A program made the translations under genes and the position numbers. Below the pieces are notes generated by a model. That model was not told the origin of the DNA. It searched no databases and was given only the letters and a program-made list of their open reading frames with translations. DNA of 64,000 nt, from the NCBI GenBank assembly GCA_049276455.1, contig JBASWL010000024.1:33732-97731 (forward strand), written 5' to 3'. The stretch comes from Georgfuchsia sp049276455. Lineage in GTDB: Bacteria; Pseudomonadota; Gammaproteobacteria; Burkholderiales; Rhodocyclaceae. How positions within the stretch are numbered: the first letter of the stretch is position 1; each line of letters starts with the position of its first letter. This document shows, piece by piece, positions 23,771 through 32,809 of this stretch.

Positions 23771-24277
23771 ATGATGGAAGAGAAACAGGCAAAACCGATT
23801 CCAAAGCCGGATTTTTTGACCGACGAACTGTGGCAGTTGGTGCTGCAAACTCGTTCCAGGGCGGCCCAAAAAGCTGCGGGCCAAAAAGACGCCGAAGCCT
23901 ATATTAAGACTGGCGGCAAGGGACAGCAATTCGACAGCTTGGGCGGCTCCCCCCTTGTGATTACAGCCATAGGGCGCAAATCGGGAAAAGAAATTACGAC
24001 GACGATTTTTTATATGCAGGATGGTGACAATTTCGTGGTTGTAGGTTCATGCGCCGGCCTGCCGGAGGATCCACATTGGTGGAAGAATCTCCAAGCGAAT
24101 CCGAACGGTTGGGTTCATATAGGCGACCGCCGTCTGGAAGTCACTGCGCGCAAGGCTAGTCCCGAAGAGCGAACACGGCTGTGGCCCCTGATAGAACAGA
24201 AATTTCCCTTGTGGGGACATTTCCAGAAGTACGTCGAACGTGAATTCCCGGTGGTTATTCTCACCCCGAGAGCTTGA
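23771..24277 (+). CDS. Ddn-type deazaflavin-dependent nitroreductase family protein
   Basis: This 168-residue split-barrel protein has the ITAIGRKSGKEITTTIFYMQ motif and NFVVVGSCAGLPEDPHWWKN followed by WVHIGDRRLEVTARKASPEE, the signature of the DUF385/Ddn family. Members in mycobacteria use coenzyme F420H2 to reduce quinones or nitro compounds. Together with the LLM protein at 6720 it suggests F420 use in this organism, although FMN- or heme-binding relatives exist. Translation may begin at the second ATG (23774), since AAGGAAA lies closer to ideal spacing from it. Confidence 0.82.
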   Translation: MMEEKQAKPIPKPDFLTDELWQLVLQTRSRAAQKAAGQKDAEAYIKTGGKGQQFDSLGGSPLVITAIGRKSGKEITTTIFYMQDGDNFVVVGSCAGLPEDPHWWKNLQANPNGWVHIGDRRLEVTARKASPEERTRLWPLIEQKFPLWGHFQKYVEREFPVVILTPRA

Positions 24278-24573
24278 CTTGCTCCAGTTATTGCGAGTAA
24301 TGGGAAAGGCGACTATTTATCAGTTTGTCACCTTTCCCGGTCTAAATTTATTCCAAAGTGTCTTCGGCTGACTGACAGCCAGGGAACTCTTCGATTTCTT
24401 CGTCTCAAATGGGTTTAAGAAGTCTGAAGATTAAAGCATTTGTCACGCCAGGTTTCTGCATATTACGGGTAGATATAATCGGGTTGCAGTGATGTGTCTT
24501 ATAATTTAAGGCATTCGGTCATCACCAATTCTCCAACTGGCGGATGGTGACATTGGTATATAGGAGCAGCAAA

Positions 24574-25368
24574 ATGCAGGGCGCAGAAATGCAGGCAGTC
24601 ATTGTTGAATGTCGTGATGGCGTAGGTTGGATAACGCTCAATCGGCCTGATGCAATCAACGCGATTAACGACGAGATTCGTCAAAACTTGCCGCTTGCGC
24701 TGGAGTCGCTCGACAAGGATCCGGCAGTAAGCGTCATTGTGTTGACGGGCGCAGGCCAACGTGGTTTTTGCGCAGGCGCGGATATCAAGGAATTCAAGAA
24801 AGCCGAGTCTCTGGTGGAAACGCGCAACCGCATGGTGCGCTCAGCCTGGGTCGAGGCCATTGATCGTGTCGCCAAACCGATCATTGCCGCGATTCACGGG
24901 GTCTGCTACGGCGGCGGTTTTGAAATCGCGCTGGCCTGCGACATCCGGATCGCCTCGGCCGACGCGCGTTTCTCGCTTCCCGAAACCGGACTCGGTCTGA
25001 TACCGGGCGCAGGCGGAACCCAGCGATTGCCAAGACTTATCGGACTCAGCCGGGCGCTTGACATGATGCTGCTCGGCGAGCGCATCGATGCACAGGAAGC
25101 CTTGCGCCTCGGTGTGATTACGCGCCTCGCACCTGATCATGGCGCACTTCTCGAACAGGCCCACGAGATTGGCAAACGTATTTCGGCGCGTCCACCGCTG
25201 GCCAGCGCGTATGCCAAGGAAGCCGCGCGCAAGGGAATAGAGATGGAATTGCAGGCGGGGCTAAATCTGGAAAAGGAATTGTTCGTGCTGCTGCTTTCGA
25301 CTCAGGATCGGCTTGAGGCGGCGGCGGCATTCAAGGAAAAGCGGGCGCCGGTATTTACTGGCAAGTGA
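24574..25368 (+). CDS. Enoyl-CoA hydratase (crotonase family)
   Basis: This 264-residue protein is a standard enoyl-CoA hydratase. It shows the oxyanion-hole residues in GFCAGADIKEFK near residue 67 and GVCYGGGFEIALACDIRIAS near residue 109, and the catalytic acid in FSLPETGLGLIPGAGGTQRL near residue 140. The ATG at 24574 follows TAGGAGC and is preferred to an earlier GTG. A gap of 296 bases with TATAAT-like hexamers precedes it, so it probably heads a new operon continuing to the CoA-transferase gene. Confidence 0.9.
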   Translation: MQGAEMQAVIVECRDGVGWITLNRPDAINAINDEIRQNLPLALESLDKDPAVSVIVLTGAGQRGFCAGADIKEFKKAESLVETRNRMVRSAWVEAIDRVAKPIIAAIHGVCYGGGFEIALACDIRIASADARFSLPETGLGLIPGAGGTQRLPRLIGLSRALDMMLLGERIDAQEALRLGVITRLAPDHGALLEQAHEIGKRISARPPLASAYAKEAARKGIEMELQAGLNLEKELFVLLLSTQDRLEAAAAFKEKRAPVFTGK

Positions 25369-25392
25369 ATTTAAAGAGAAAAGGAAGAATCG

Positions 25393-26289
25393 ATGTCGGC
25401 TAATGAAAAAGTTGTTGTTGTGGGCGCTGGTCTCATGGGTGTCGGTATTGCGCATGCGTTTGCGGTCAAGGGACAGCCAATCGTGTTGGTGGATGTCAGC
25501 AAGGATGCGCTGGCCAAGGGTGTGGCGACTATCAGCAGCATCCTTCAACAAGGCGTGAAGCTGGGCAAACTGAGCGAGGATGCAGCGAAGACTGCAACGG
25601 CAGCGCTGACCACGAATGAGAATCTCACGGAGGCCGCGCGCGGTGCCTCGCTGGTGGTGGAAACAGCCTCCGAGTCGATGGCAGTCAAGCTCGCCATCAT
25701 GCGCGAGGTCGATGCGGTGCTTGCCGATGATGCAATTATTGCCACCAACACCTCTGCACTAAGTGTCACCGAAATTGCTGCAGCAACAAAGCAGCCAGCT
25801 CGCGTAGGCGGAATGCACTTCTTCAATCCGGTGCAGAAGATGAAGCTGGTCGAAATCGTGCGGGGCATTGCCACCAGCGATGAAACCATTGCCCGAATTC
25901 GTGCCTGGTCTGACCTGATTGGCAAGACCTCAATTATCGTCAACGAAGCACCTGGCCTGACCACCAGCCGCATGTCGGCCATGGCTGGCAACGAGGCCAT
26001 GTACATGCTGCAGGAAGGCACGGCGAGCGCGGAAGATATCGATACCGCGTTGCGTCTTGGCTTCAACCATCCGATGGGGCCTCTGGAACTGGGCGACCTG
26101 ACCGGTTGGGATACGCGCCTGGCCGTGTTGCAATTCCTGCATAGCACGCTCGGCGAAAAATTCCGCCCCTGCCCCCTCATCCTCAAGATGGTCAAGGCCG
26201 GCCATTACGGCCGCAAGACGGGCCGCGGCGTTTATGAATATGTCAATGGCGAACGCGTTCCGGGTTCGGGTTTGAAAATTGCTCGTTGA
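25393..26289 (+). CDS. 3-hydroxyacyl-CoA dehydrogenase
   Basis: This 298-residue protein has the NAD-binding motif VVGAGLMGVGIAHAF near residue 9 and the 3-hydroxyacyl-CoA dehydrogenase signature HFFNPVQKMKLVEIVRG near residue 142. The C-terminal domain has NHPMGPLELGDLTGWDTRL. It oxidises (S)-3-hydroxyacyl-CoA to the 3-keto compound with NAD. It is the size of single-function enzymes such as 3-hydroxybutyryl-CoA dehydrogenase. It starts 24 bases after the hydratase gene with AAAGGAAG as binding site. Confidence 0.93.
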   Translation: MSANEKVVVVGAGLMGVGIAHAFAVKGQPIVLVDVSKDALAKGVATISSILQQGVKLGKLSEDAAKTATAALTTNENLTEAARGASLVVETASESMAVKLAIMREVDAVLADDAIIATNTSALSVTEIAAATKQPARVGGMHFFNPVQKMKLVEIVRGIATSDETIARIRAWSDLIGKTSIIVNEAPGLTTSRMSAMAGNEAMYMLQEGTASAEDIDTALRLGFNHPMGPLELGDLTGWDTRLAVLQFLHSTLGEKFRPCPLILKMVKAGHYGRKTGRGVYEYVNGERVPGSGLKIAR

Positions 26290-26302
26290 AAGGTGAAATG
26301 TC

Positions 26303-27469
26303 GTGCGCGATATAGTCATAGTTGATGCAGTACGTACGCCGGTTGGCAAGTACAAGGGGTCGTTGAGAGATGTCCGTGCCGATCACCTCAGCGCGATTTT
26401 GCTCAGGGAGCTTCTGACCAGAAACGGGATCGAAGCCAGCAGCATCGATGACGTCGTCTTTGGCTGCGTAACGCAGGTCGGCGAGCAATCCGCCAATATT
26501 GCCCGCACCGCACTGCTCGGTGCCGGCTTTCCTGAGTCGATTCCCGGCATTACGGTTGACCGCAAATGCGGTTCCTCTGAAACGGCTGTCCACGTGGCCG
26601 TTGGCGAAATCGCAGCGGGCGCCTGCGACGTTGTCATTGCGGGCGGTGCGGAAAACATGACGCGCGTGAAAATGGGCGGCAATCGCGAGATCTACGGTGA
26701 AGCCTTCGGCTGGAAGCTGGCCGAACGCTTCGAGATGGTTTCCCAGGGCGAAGCTGCTGAACGCGTCGCGGATAAATGGAACATCAGCCGGGGCGAAATG
26801 GACGAGTTTTCCCTCGAAAGTCATCGCCGTGCTGCGCAGGCCCAGGACGAGGGGCGTTTCGACCGGGAAATCGTGCCGGTCAAGATTGCGCAGTGGAAGG
26901 AAAAGGCGGGTGAAGTTCTGCCCGACCTGGCGAAGGACGAAACCATCCGGCGCGAAACGAGTTTGGAGAAATTATCCAGTCTCAAGCCCAGCTTTCGTCC
27001 CGATGGCCGAGTCACGGCCGGCAACTCGTCGCAGATATCGGACGGTGCCTCGGTGGTACTACTAATGTCGGCCGATGCCGCGAAGCGTCTGGGGCTGAAA
27101 CCGCGGGCGCGGATTCGTGCCATTGCCACGGTCGGGGTCGATCCCACGCTAATGCTGACCGGTCCCGTCGCAGCGACGCGTCGCGTCCTCGATCGGTCTG
27201 GTTTGTCATTATCGGATATCGACCTGTTCGAGGTGAATGAAGCCTTTGCCTCGGTCCCATTGATGTGGATGCGCGAGACAGGCGTACCGCATGAAAAGCT
27301 CAACGTGAATGGCGGCGCAGTTGCGCTGGGTCATCCACTGGGCGCCAGCGGCGCACGCATCATGTCCACGCTGTTGAATGAACTTGAGCGCCGTGGCGCA
27401 CGCTACGGTCTGCAAACTATCTGTTGCGCTGGTGGCCTTGGCACAGCGACCATCATCGAACGCCTTTAG
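26303..27469 (+). CDS. Thiolase (acetyl-CoA acyltransferase)
   Basis: This 388-residue protein is a true degradative thiolase. The nucleophile Cys89 lies in DRKCGSSETAVHVAVG, and the late motifs NVNGGAVALGHPLGASGARI and TICCAGGLGTATIIE hold the catalytic His and Cys. It cleaves 3-ketoacyl-CoA with CoA. The start is GTG at 26303, with AAAGGTG upstream. In contrast to the two thiolase-like proteins at 12711 and 14523, all catalytic residues are present, so this gene supplies the thiolytic step of the downstream beta-oxidation module. Confidence 0.93.
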   Translation: MRDIVIVDAVRTPVGKYKGSLRDVRADHLSAILLRELLTRNGIEASSIDDVVFGCVTQVGEQSANIARTALLGAGFPESIPGITVDRKCGSSETAVHVAVGEIAAGACDVVIAGGAENMTRVKMGGNREIYGEAFGWKLAERFEMVSQGEAAERVADKWNISRGEMDEFSLESHRRAAQAQDEGRFDREIVPVKIAQWKEKAGEVLPDLAKDETIRRETSLEKLSSLKPSFRPDGRVTAGNSSQISDGASVVLLMSADAAKRLGLKPRARIRAIATVGVDPTLMLTGPVAATRRVLDRSGLSLSDIDLFEVNEAFASVPLMWMRETGVPHEKLNVNGGAVALGHPLGASGARIMSTLLNELERRGARYGLQTICCAGGLGTATIIERL

Positions 27470-27481
27470 GAGTACTGATTC

Positions 27482-28612
27482 ATGCGCTCTGTCATGACCG
27501 AGGATCACGAACACTTTCGCACGCAAGTGCGCCGCTTCCTTGCCGATAACGTGGTCCCCTACCATGCCCAATGGGAGAAAGACGGCATCGTCCCCAGGAC
27601 TATTTGGAAGATGGCCGGAGACAACGGCTTTCTGTGCACGACCGTTCCCGAGGAGTACGGCGGCGCAGGCGGCGATTTCGGCTTTGCTGCGGTAGTCATC
27701 GAGGAAATGGCGCGTGTCAATGCAAGCGGCCTCGGATTCCCCCTGCACTCGGACATCGTTTCCCTCTACATCCTCAGGTATGGAACGGAAGAGCAGAAGC
27801 AGCGCTGGCTGCCGCGCATGGTAAGCGGCGAGATGATCGGCGCGCTCGGCTTGACCGAACCCGGCACGGGCAGCGACCTCAAGGCGGTACGCACCACTGC
27901 GGTTCGCGATGGTGATTACTATGTCATCAACGGCCAGAAGACTTTCATTACGAACGGCGTAAATGCCGGCATCGTGGTCGTCGCAGCCAAGACGGATCCA
28001 GCTGCGGGCAGCAGGGGTGTTTCTCTGATCTGCGTCGAAGAAGGCACGCCCGGATTTGAAAAGGGCCGCAAGCTGGAGAAGATCGGCCTGCATGCGCAGG
28101 ATACCTCAGAGCTCTTCTTCGACAATGTGCGCGTGCCAGTAACGAACCGGCTCGGCGAGGAGAACAAGGGGTTTGGCTACCTAATGCACGAACTGGCTCA
28201 GGAGCGCCTGATCATCGCATTGCGGGCAGCGGCCTCGATGGAGGCAACATTCGAGGCCACCGTGGCCTACACGCGCGAACGTGTGGCCTTTGGAACACCA
28301 GTGTTCGATTTCCAGAATACCCGCTTCAAACTCGCCGATGCGCGTGCGCAAATCGAGATGTTCCGCGTCTTCGTCGACGATTGCCTCGCCTTGCATCTGC
28401 AAAAGAAGCTTACTTCCGAACGTGCCGCGATGGCAAAGCTGACAGGTACCGAAATGCAGAACCGGCTCATCGATGACTTCCTGCAAATGCATGGTGGCTA
28501 CGGCTACATGAGCGAATACGGTATTGGCCGGGCCTGGACCGATGCACGTGTGCAGCGCATTTTCGGTGGCAGCTCGGAAATCATGAGAGAGATCATCGCC
28601 CGGACTCTGTAA
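27482..28612 (+). CDS. Acyl-CoA dehydrogenase
   Basis: This 376-residue protein is a standard acyl-CoA dehydrogenase. It has VPEEYGGAGGDFGFAAVVIE, LGLTEPGTGSDLKAVRTTAV, NGQKTFITNGVNAGIVVVAA, the FAD segment ERVAFGTPVFDFQNTRFKLA, and the end QMHGGYGYMSEYGIGRAWTD with IFGGSSEIMREIIARTL. It resembles isovaleryl- or long-chain-type dehydrogenases. It starts 12 bases after the thiolase stop, with AGGAGT as binding site, within the same operon. Confidence 0.93.
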   Translation: MRSVMTEDHEHFRTQVRRFLADNVVPYHAQWEKDGIVPRTIWKMAGDNGFLCTTVPEEYGGAGGDFGFAAVVIEEMARVNASGLGFPLHSDIVSLYILRYGTEEQKQRWLPRMVSGEMIGALGLTEPGTGSDLKAVRTTAVRDGDYYVINGQKTFITNGVNAGIVVVAAKTDPAAGSRGVSLICVEEGTPGFEKGRKLEKIGLHAQDTSELFFDNVRVPVTNRLGEENKGFGYLMHELAQERLIIALRAAASMEATFEATVAYTRERVAFGTPVFDFQNTRFKLADARAQIEMFRVFVDDCLALHLQKKLTSERAAMAKLTGTEMQNRLIDDFLQMHGGYGYMSEYGIGRAWTDARVQRIFGGSSEIMREIIARTL

Positions 28613-28711
28613 GAAGGTGGGTTCAACAACATCCATCAGCCGGGCAGCTCTGGTTACAGGATGAGTGATCGTCGCTACGAACGGCAACAAACACAAAGAG
28701 GGAGCCATGCA

Positions 28712-29917
28712 TTGAAGGGACCTCTAGCCGGTTTGAAGGTCATCGATGCATCGACCGTGGTTGCCGGCGGTTTTGCCAGCGTACTGATGGCTGATCTTGG
28801 TGCAGAGGTTATCAAAGTCGAGAACCCGGCAGGCGGCGATTCGAACCGCCAGTTGACGCCGTTCAAGGATGGCGCATCGCTCTACCACAAGATGAACGCG
28901 CGCAACAAGAAGTCGGTGACGCTCGACCTGAGGCAGGCCAAAGGTCAGTCTCTGTTCAAGCGCATGGCGGCGAAAGCCGATGCGGTAATCGAGAACTTCC
29001 GTGCCGGCACCATGGAGAAATGGAATCTCGGCTATGACGTGCTGAGCGCCGACAATCCCGGCTTGGTCATGCTGCGCATCAGTGGCTACGGTCAGGATGG
29101 GCCGTACAGTCATCGTCCCGGTTTCGGAACCATTGCCGAGGTGATGTCGGGGTTGACTACCCGCAAGGGCTTTGCCGACCGGCACCCGCTTCTCTCGCCG
29201 ATCCCGCTTGCCGACGAACAGACCGGCATGTTCGGTGCGTATTCCATCATGGCAGCCATCTATCGGCGCGACCATGACATTGGCGATGCAGCGGGAAAGG
29301 GGCAAGTGATCGACCTCGCGCTATTCGAGCCGCTGTTCCGCATGATCGAGGATCAGGTCATCAACTATGACCAGACCGGCATGGTGGCCGAGCGCATGGG
29401 TAACCGCTTGCTGCTCAATGCCCCACGCGGTGTGTTCGAAACCAGGGACGGTCGCTGGATAGCCATTTCGGCATTTACCGAAAGTACCGTGAAGCGCCTG
29501 CTCAATGTTGTTGGCGGGCCGGCCTTGGCTGACGATCCACGCTTCGTCAGCCCGCAGCTACGCGTCACCAACGTAGACGTACTTGAAGACATCATCTGTG
29601 CCTGGCTCAAGCAGCATACCGAAGCCGAAGTGCTGGAAATCTTTGACCGTGCCGACGTCGTTGGTTGTGAACTCTACGACATCAAGAAGATCATGCAGGA
29701 TCCGCATTACCTCCACCGCGGTGATATCGTCAGCGTCAAGGATCCGGAACTTGGTGATGTGAAGGTTTGCGGCGTCGTCCCGAAGTTCTCCGACACCCCG
29801 GGCGAGGTGGCCCATCTGGGCATTCCGCTGGGGCAGAGCAACCACGAGGTATACTGCGACTGGCTCGGTGTAAGCGAGCAGGAGTTCGAGCAGCTCAAGA
29901 GCAACGGGGTATTGTAG
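28712..29917 (+). CDS. CaiB/BaiF class III CoA-transferase
   Basis: This protein of about 401 residues begins KGPLAGLKVIDASTVVAGGF and contains GADVIKVENP-like and LDLRQAKGQSLFKRMAAKAD segments, then GYGQDGPYSHRPGFGTIAEV, typical of class III CoA-transferases. These enzymes move CoA between acids without ATP, for example succinyl-CoA to an aromatic or bile acid. The TTG at 28712 is chosen because AGAGGGAG lies seven bases upstream and homology starts there; an ATG at 28661 would add 17 residues. It ends the beta-oxidation operon and may activate its substrate. Confidence 0.88.
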   Translation: MKGPLAGLKVIDASTVVAGGFASVLMADLGAEVIKVENPAGGDSNRQLTPFKDGASLYHKMNARNKKSVTLDLRQAKGQSLFKRMAAKADAVIENFRAGTMEKWNLGYDVLSADNPGLVMLRISGYGQDGPYSHRPGFGTIAEVMSGLTTRKGFADRHPLLSPIPLADEQTGMFGAYSIMAAIYRRDHDIGDAAGKGQVIDLALFEPLFRMIEDQVINYDQTGMVAERMGNRLLLNAPRGVFETRDGRWIAISAFTESTVKRLLNVVGGPALADDPRFVSPQLRVTNVDVLEDIICAWLKQHTEAEVLEIFDRADVVGCELYDIKKIMQDPHYLHRGDIVSVKDPELGDVKVCGVVPKFSDTPGEVAHLGIPLGQSNHEVYCDWLGVSEQEFEQLKSNGVL

Positions 29918-29971
29918 GCATCATTCCTCGGTGCGCATGTTGAGGCGCATTCCATTTCCCGGAGGCCATGA

Positions 29972-30889
29972 ATGGAACTGAGGCATCTTCGATATTTTGT
30001 TGCAGTCGCGGAAGAATTGAGTTTCCGGCGAGCTGCACTGCGTCTGCAAGTTTCCCAGCCCCCCGTCAGCAACCGTATTGCCGATCTGGAGCGCGAACTG
30101 GGCGTAAAATTGTTCTCCCGCCAGCAACGGCAAATCCAGCTTACCCGCGCAGGGCAGGCTTTCCTGGACGAAGCGCGAGCAACCTTATTTCAAGCAAACA
30201 GGGCAGTCAGTGTTGCTCAATCAGTGGGCCGCGGTGAAATCAGCCGGATCCGAATTGGCTACAACCGTTACACCAGTTATGAACTGCTACCCTGGTTTCT
30301 GAGATTGCTCAATCAACACTATCCGGATGTGGAACCGGTTCCCGTCATGGCACCGTTGCATGAAATCCTGCGCGGCCTAGAGATGGACAAGCTTGACATC
30401 GGCCTGGCACGTACCCCTATTTTCAGCCATTTGCTCGACTGGAAAGTCATGCTGCCGGATTGCCTAGCTGCTGTCGTTCCCTCTGATCATACGTTGGCCA
30501 AGCAGGGAAGCATTCCCCTGACCTCCTTACGCAATGAAACGTTCATTGTTCTAGGCCAAAAATTTGTGGGGGCCTATGCGAATCTGGTTGTTTCCGCATG
30601 GCAAAGCGCCGGTTTTTCGCCAACACGTATCGAGGAGGTCGATAGCTTGCCAGCCATGCTGGCCATGGTTGCTATCCGTCGCGGGGTCGGCTTGATTGCA
30701 AAAACCCTGATGGAGGAACAAGTGTGGCCCGATGTGTCGGTACTTGAACTAACCGATGTCGAAATCCATTCCGATCTGGTTGTGGTCTGGCGAAAAGATG
30801 AGTCCGCATCCAATTGCCGCAACCTGATTGAGCACATTCAAACGACCCAAATAGAATTGGACCCATTCTCAGCTAACCACAGAAGTTGA
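29972..30889 (+). CDS. LysR-family transcriptional regulator
   Basis: This 305-residue regulator begins MELRHLRYFVAVAEELSFRR with the winged helix-turn-helix (AALRLQVSQPPVSNRIADLE) in the first 60 residues and the effector-binding domain after residue 90. Such regulators respond to a pathway metabolite. It is on the same strand as the CoA-transferase gene and 54 bases downstream, so it may be co-transcribed with the module it controls. No divergent target gene is present. Confidence 0.9.
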   Translation: MELRHLRYFVAVAEELSFRRAALRLQVSQPPVSNRIADLERELGVKLFSRQQRQIQLTRAGQAFLDEARATLFQANRAVSVAQSVGRGEISRIRIGYNRYTSYELLPWFLRLLNQHYPDVEPVPVMAPLHEILRGLEMDKLDIGLARTPIFSHLLDWKVMLPDCLAAVVPSDHTLAKQGSIPLTSLRNETFIVLGQKFVGAYANLVVSAWQSAGFSPTRIEEVDSLPAMLAMVAIRRGVGLIAKTLMEEQVWPDVSVLELTDVEIHSDLVVVWRKDESASNCRNLIEHIQTTQIELDPFSANHRS

Positions 30890-31311
30890 TTTACCGAGAT
30901 ATTTTCTGCATCTGAATTACAGTGCGGAATACGATAGCCAGAGAAGGTGCCGAGGCGCCATAGCTTCGCCGATCAAACAGTTTCCTGACTGCGCCTGCCC
31001 AGTTTTCCGGAATGCTCCATGTCACCGAAGGATTTAAGGCCTGCAAAAATCAAAGACAAGCCGTCGTCCAGATTCCGCTTGATACTTGCTGTAGAAATGT
31101 TGGTGCCAAAGCCAGCCTGGGGTATTGACGCGTCAAATCAAGCATCTGCCAGAAAATGGAATGAAGACGTTCTTCTGGCGTACCCGAAGTATTGGAAACA
31201 GTAATGGTGAAAATGGATCAATAGCCCAAAATAATAGATTTCGGCAACCTGAATTACTTTCTGCCGCCGTTAATGTGCTGATGTCGGGGAGGATCGTACA
31301 GAGGAACGCAA
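30890..31311. other. Non-coding stretch without recognised content
   Basis: The 422 bases between the LysR gene and the end of rluB hold only short frames of unconvincing composition. I see no RNA gene, terminator or known repeat here. Confidence 0.4.
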
Positions 31312-32271
31312 TCAGGCGGATGATTTATCCATGGTTTCCGCAGGCTGGAGAATCTTCATCAGCGCCTTGACCTCGGCGTCTTCGAGCTGGCGATGCTGAC
31401 CGCGCTTGAGTTGCGGCGGCAGTCCCACCGGGCCATAGCGCACCCGCATCAAGCGGCTAACCATGACCCCCACGGCTTCAAACATGCGTCGTATTTCGCG
31501 ATTCTTGCCTTCGTTGAGAACGACGCGGTACCAGTGGTTGGCACCCTCGCCGCCCGCAGGCGAAATGCGGATGAAGCGGGCTAAACCGTCTTCCAGCTCA
31601 ATTCCAGCCTGCAACAGATAAAGCGATTCCTGACTCACTTCACCCATCACGCGCACCGCATATTCGCGCTCCAGTTCGTAACGCGGGTGCATCAGGCGGT
31701 TGGCGAGTTCGCCGCTGTCAGTGACGAGTAGCAGGCCGCAGGAATTGAAGTCGAGGCGGCCCACGGCGATCCAGCGGCTACCGCGAATGCGCGGCAATTT
31801 CTCGAACACGCTGGGGCGACCTTCGGGATCGTCGCGCGAGACTATCTCGCCTTCTGGCTTGTGATAGATCAGCACGCGTGGCAGGCGCTCGACGTTCTTC
31901 AGGTAAACCAGACGACCATTGAGCTTGACCTTGTCGGCCGTAGTGACGCGCTGGCCGATGTGGGCCGGTTCGTCGTTGACGTTGACGCGCCCTTCAGCGA
32001 TCCATGACTCGATCTCTCGCCGCGAGCCGTGGCCGGCATCGGCCAGCGCCTTCTGCAGCTTGATCGCCGACAGCTCGACCGTGGAGCCGCGCCGGTCACG
32101 CCCGCCCTTACCCTGCGGCGCTCCCGGTTTCTCGGTCCGGGTCCGGCGCTGGGAGGAGGTCGCCGTTGGTGTCAGCGTCGGCGCGGCTTTGCGCGGTGGT
32201 ATCGCCGTCGACGACGGCTTCTGTGGCTGCCTGAGCGGGCTGCGCTTGCGGGAGCGTGGAGTTGTCGGCAA
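31312..32271 (-). CDS. rluB: 23S rRNA pseudouridine synthase RluB
   Basis: This 319-residue protein has an S4 RNA-binding domain (LQKALADAGHGSRREIESWI) near residue 73 and the RsuA/RluB catalytic core with VGRLDFNSCGLLLVTDSGEL, where Asp is the nucleophile, and NEGKNREIRRMFEAVGVMVS later. It converts a uridine of 23S rRNA helix 89 to pseudouridine in the family model. The first 65 residues are basic and low in complexity. The only reasonable start is TTG at 32271, inside scpB, giving an overlap of 164 bases in another frame. It is the last gene of the housekeeping block. Confidence 0.88.
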   Translation of the reverse strand: MPTTPRSRKRSPLRQPQKPSSTAIPPRKAAPTLTPTATSSQRRTRTEKPGAPQGKGGRDRRGSTVELSAIKLQKALADAGHGSRREIESWIAEGRVNVNDEPAHIGQRVTTADKVKLNGRLVYLKNVERLPRVLIYHKPEGEIVSRDDPEGRPSVFEKLPRIRGSRWIAVGRLDFNSCGLLLVTDSGELANRLMHPRYELEREYAVRVMGEVSQESLYLLQAGIELEDGLARFIRISPAGGEGANHWYRVVLNEGKNREIRRMFEAVGVMVSRLMRVRYGPVGLPPQLKRGQHRQLEDAEVKALMKILQPAETMDKSSA

Positions 32272-32809
32272 GATTCATCACCCTTTCAATTTCGGCCAAT
32301 GGTGGCAATTCGGACAGGCTGCGCAAGCCGAGGTCGTCGAGGAATTTTCGGGTCGTAGCATACAGGGCCGGGCGGCCCGGTGCATCGCGATGGCCGACGG
32401 CGTCGATCCAGCTGCGCCCTTCGAGCACCTTGAGTATATTCGGTGAGACGGCAACGCCGCGAATGTCTTCGATATCGCCGCGTGTTACCGGCTGACGATA
32501 AGCGATGATGGACAATGTTTCCAGCACGGCGCGCGAATAACGCGGCGGTTTTTCATTCTTCAGGCGTTCAATGAAGCCTTGATACTCGGGCCGGGTCTGG
32601 AAGCGCCAGCCACTCGCCAGTTGCACCAGTTCGACGCCACGACCTGCCCAGTCGCGACGCAGGTCGTCGAGTAATGTACGCCAGGTATCGTCGTCGAATT
32701 CCTCGTCGAAAAGCTTCTTCAGATCGGCGAGCTGGACCGGCTCTGCGGCCACCAGCAGCACGGTTTCGAGGACCCGCTTGAAGTCCTCAGGCTTGTAGAG
32801 CTGAATCAT
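32108..32809 (-). CDS. scpB: Segregation and condensation protein ScpB
   Basis: This 233-residue protein has two winged-helix domains in its first 190 residues, with the family segment VLETLSIIAYRQPVTRGDIE and IRGVAVSPNILKVLEGRSWI. ScpB forms the condensin-like complex with ScpA and SMC that organises the chromosome. The C-terminal 45 residues are acidic and disordered and overlap rluB. The start overlaps the end of scpA by 23 bases. Confidence 0.93.
   Translation of the reverse strand: MIQLYKPEDFKRVLETVLLVAAEPVQLADLKKLFDEEFDDDTWRTLLDDLRRDWAGRGVELVQLASGWRFQTRPEYQGFIERLKNEKPPRYSRAVLETLSIIAYRQPVTRGDIEDIRGVAVSPNILKVLEGRSWIDAVGHRDAPGRPALYATTRKFLDDLGLRSLSELPPLAEIERVMNLADNSTLPQAQPAQAATEAVVDGDTTAQSRADADTNGDLLPAPDPDRETGSAAG

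Noticed and set aside
31019..31204. 61-codon open frame
   Set aside because: The composition is unremarkable, no ribosome binding site is clear and no family is recognised.
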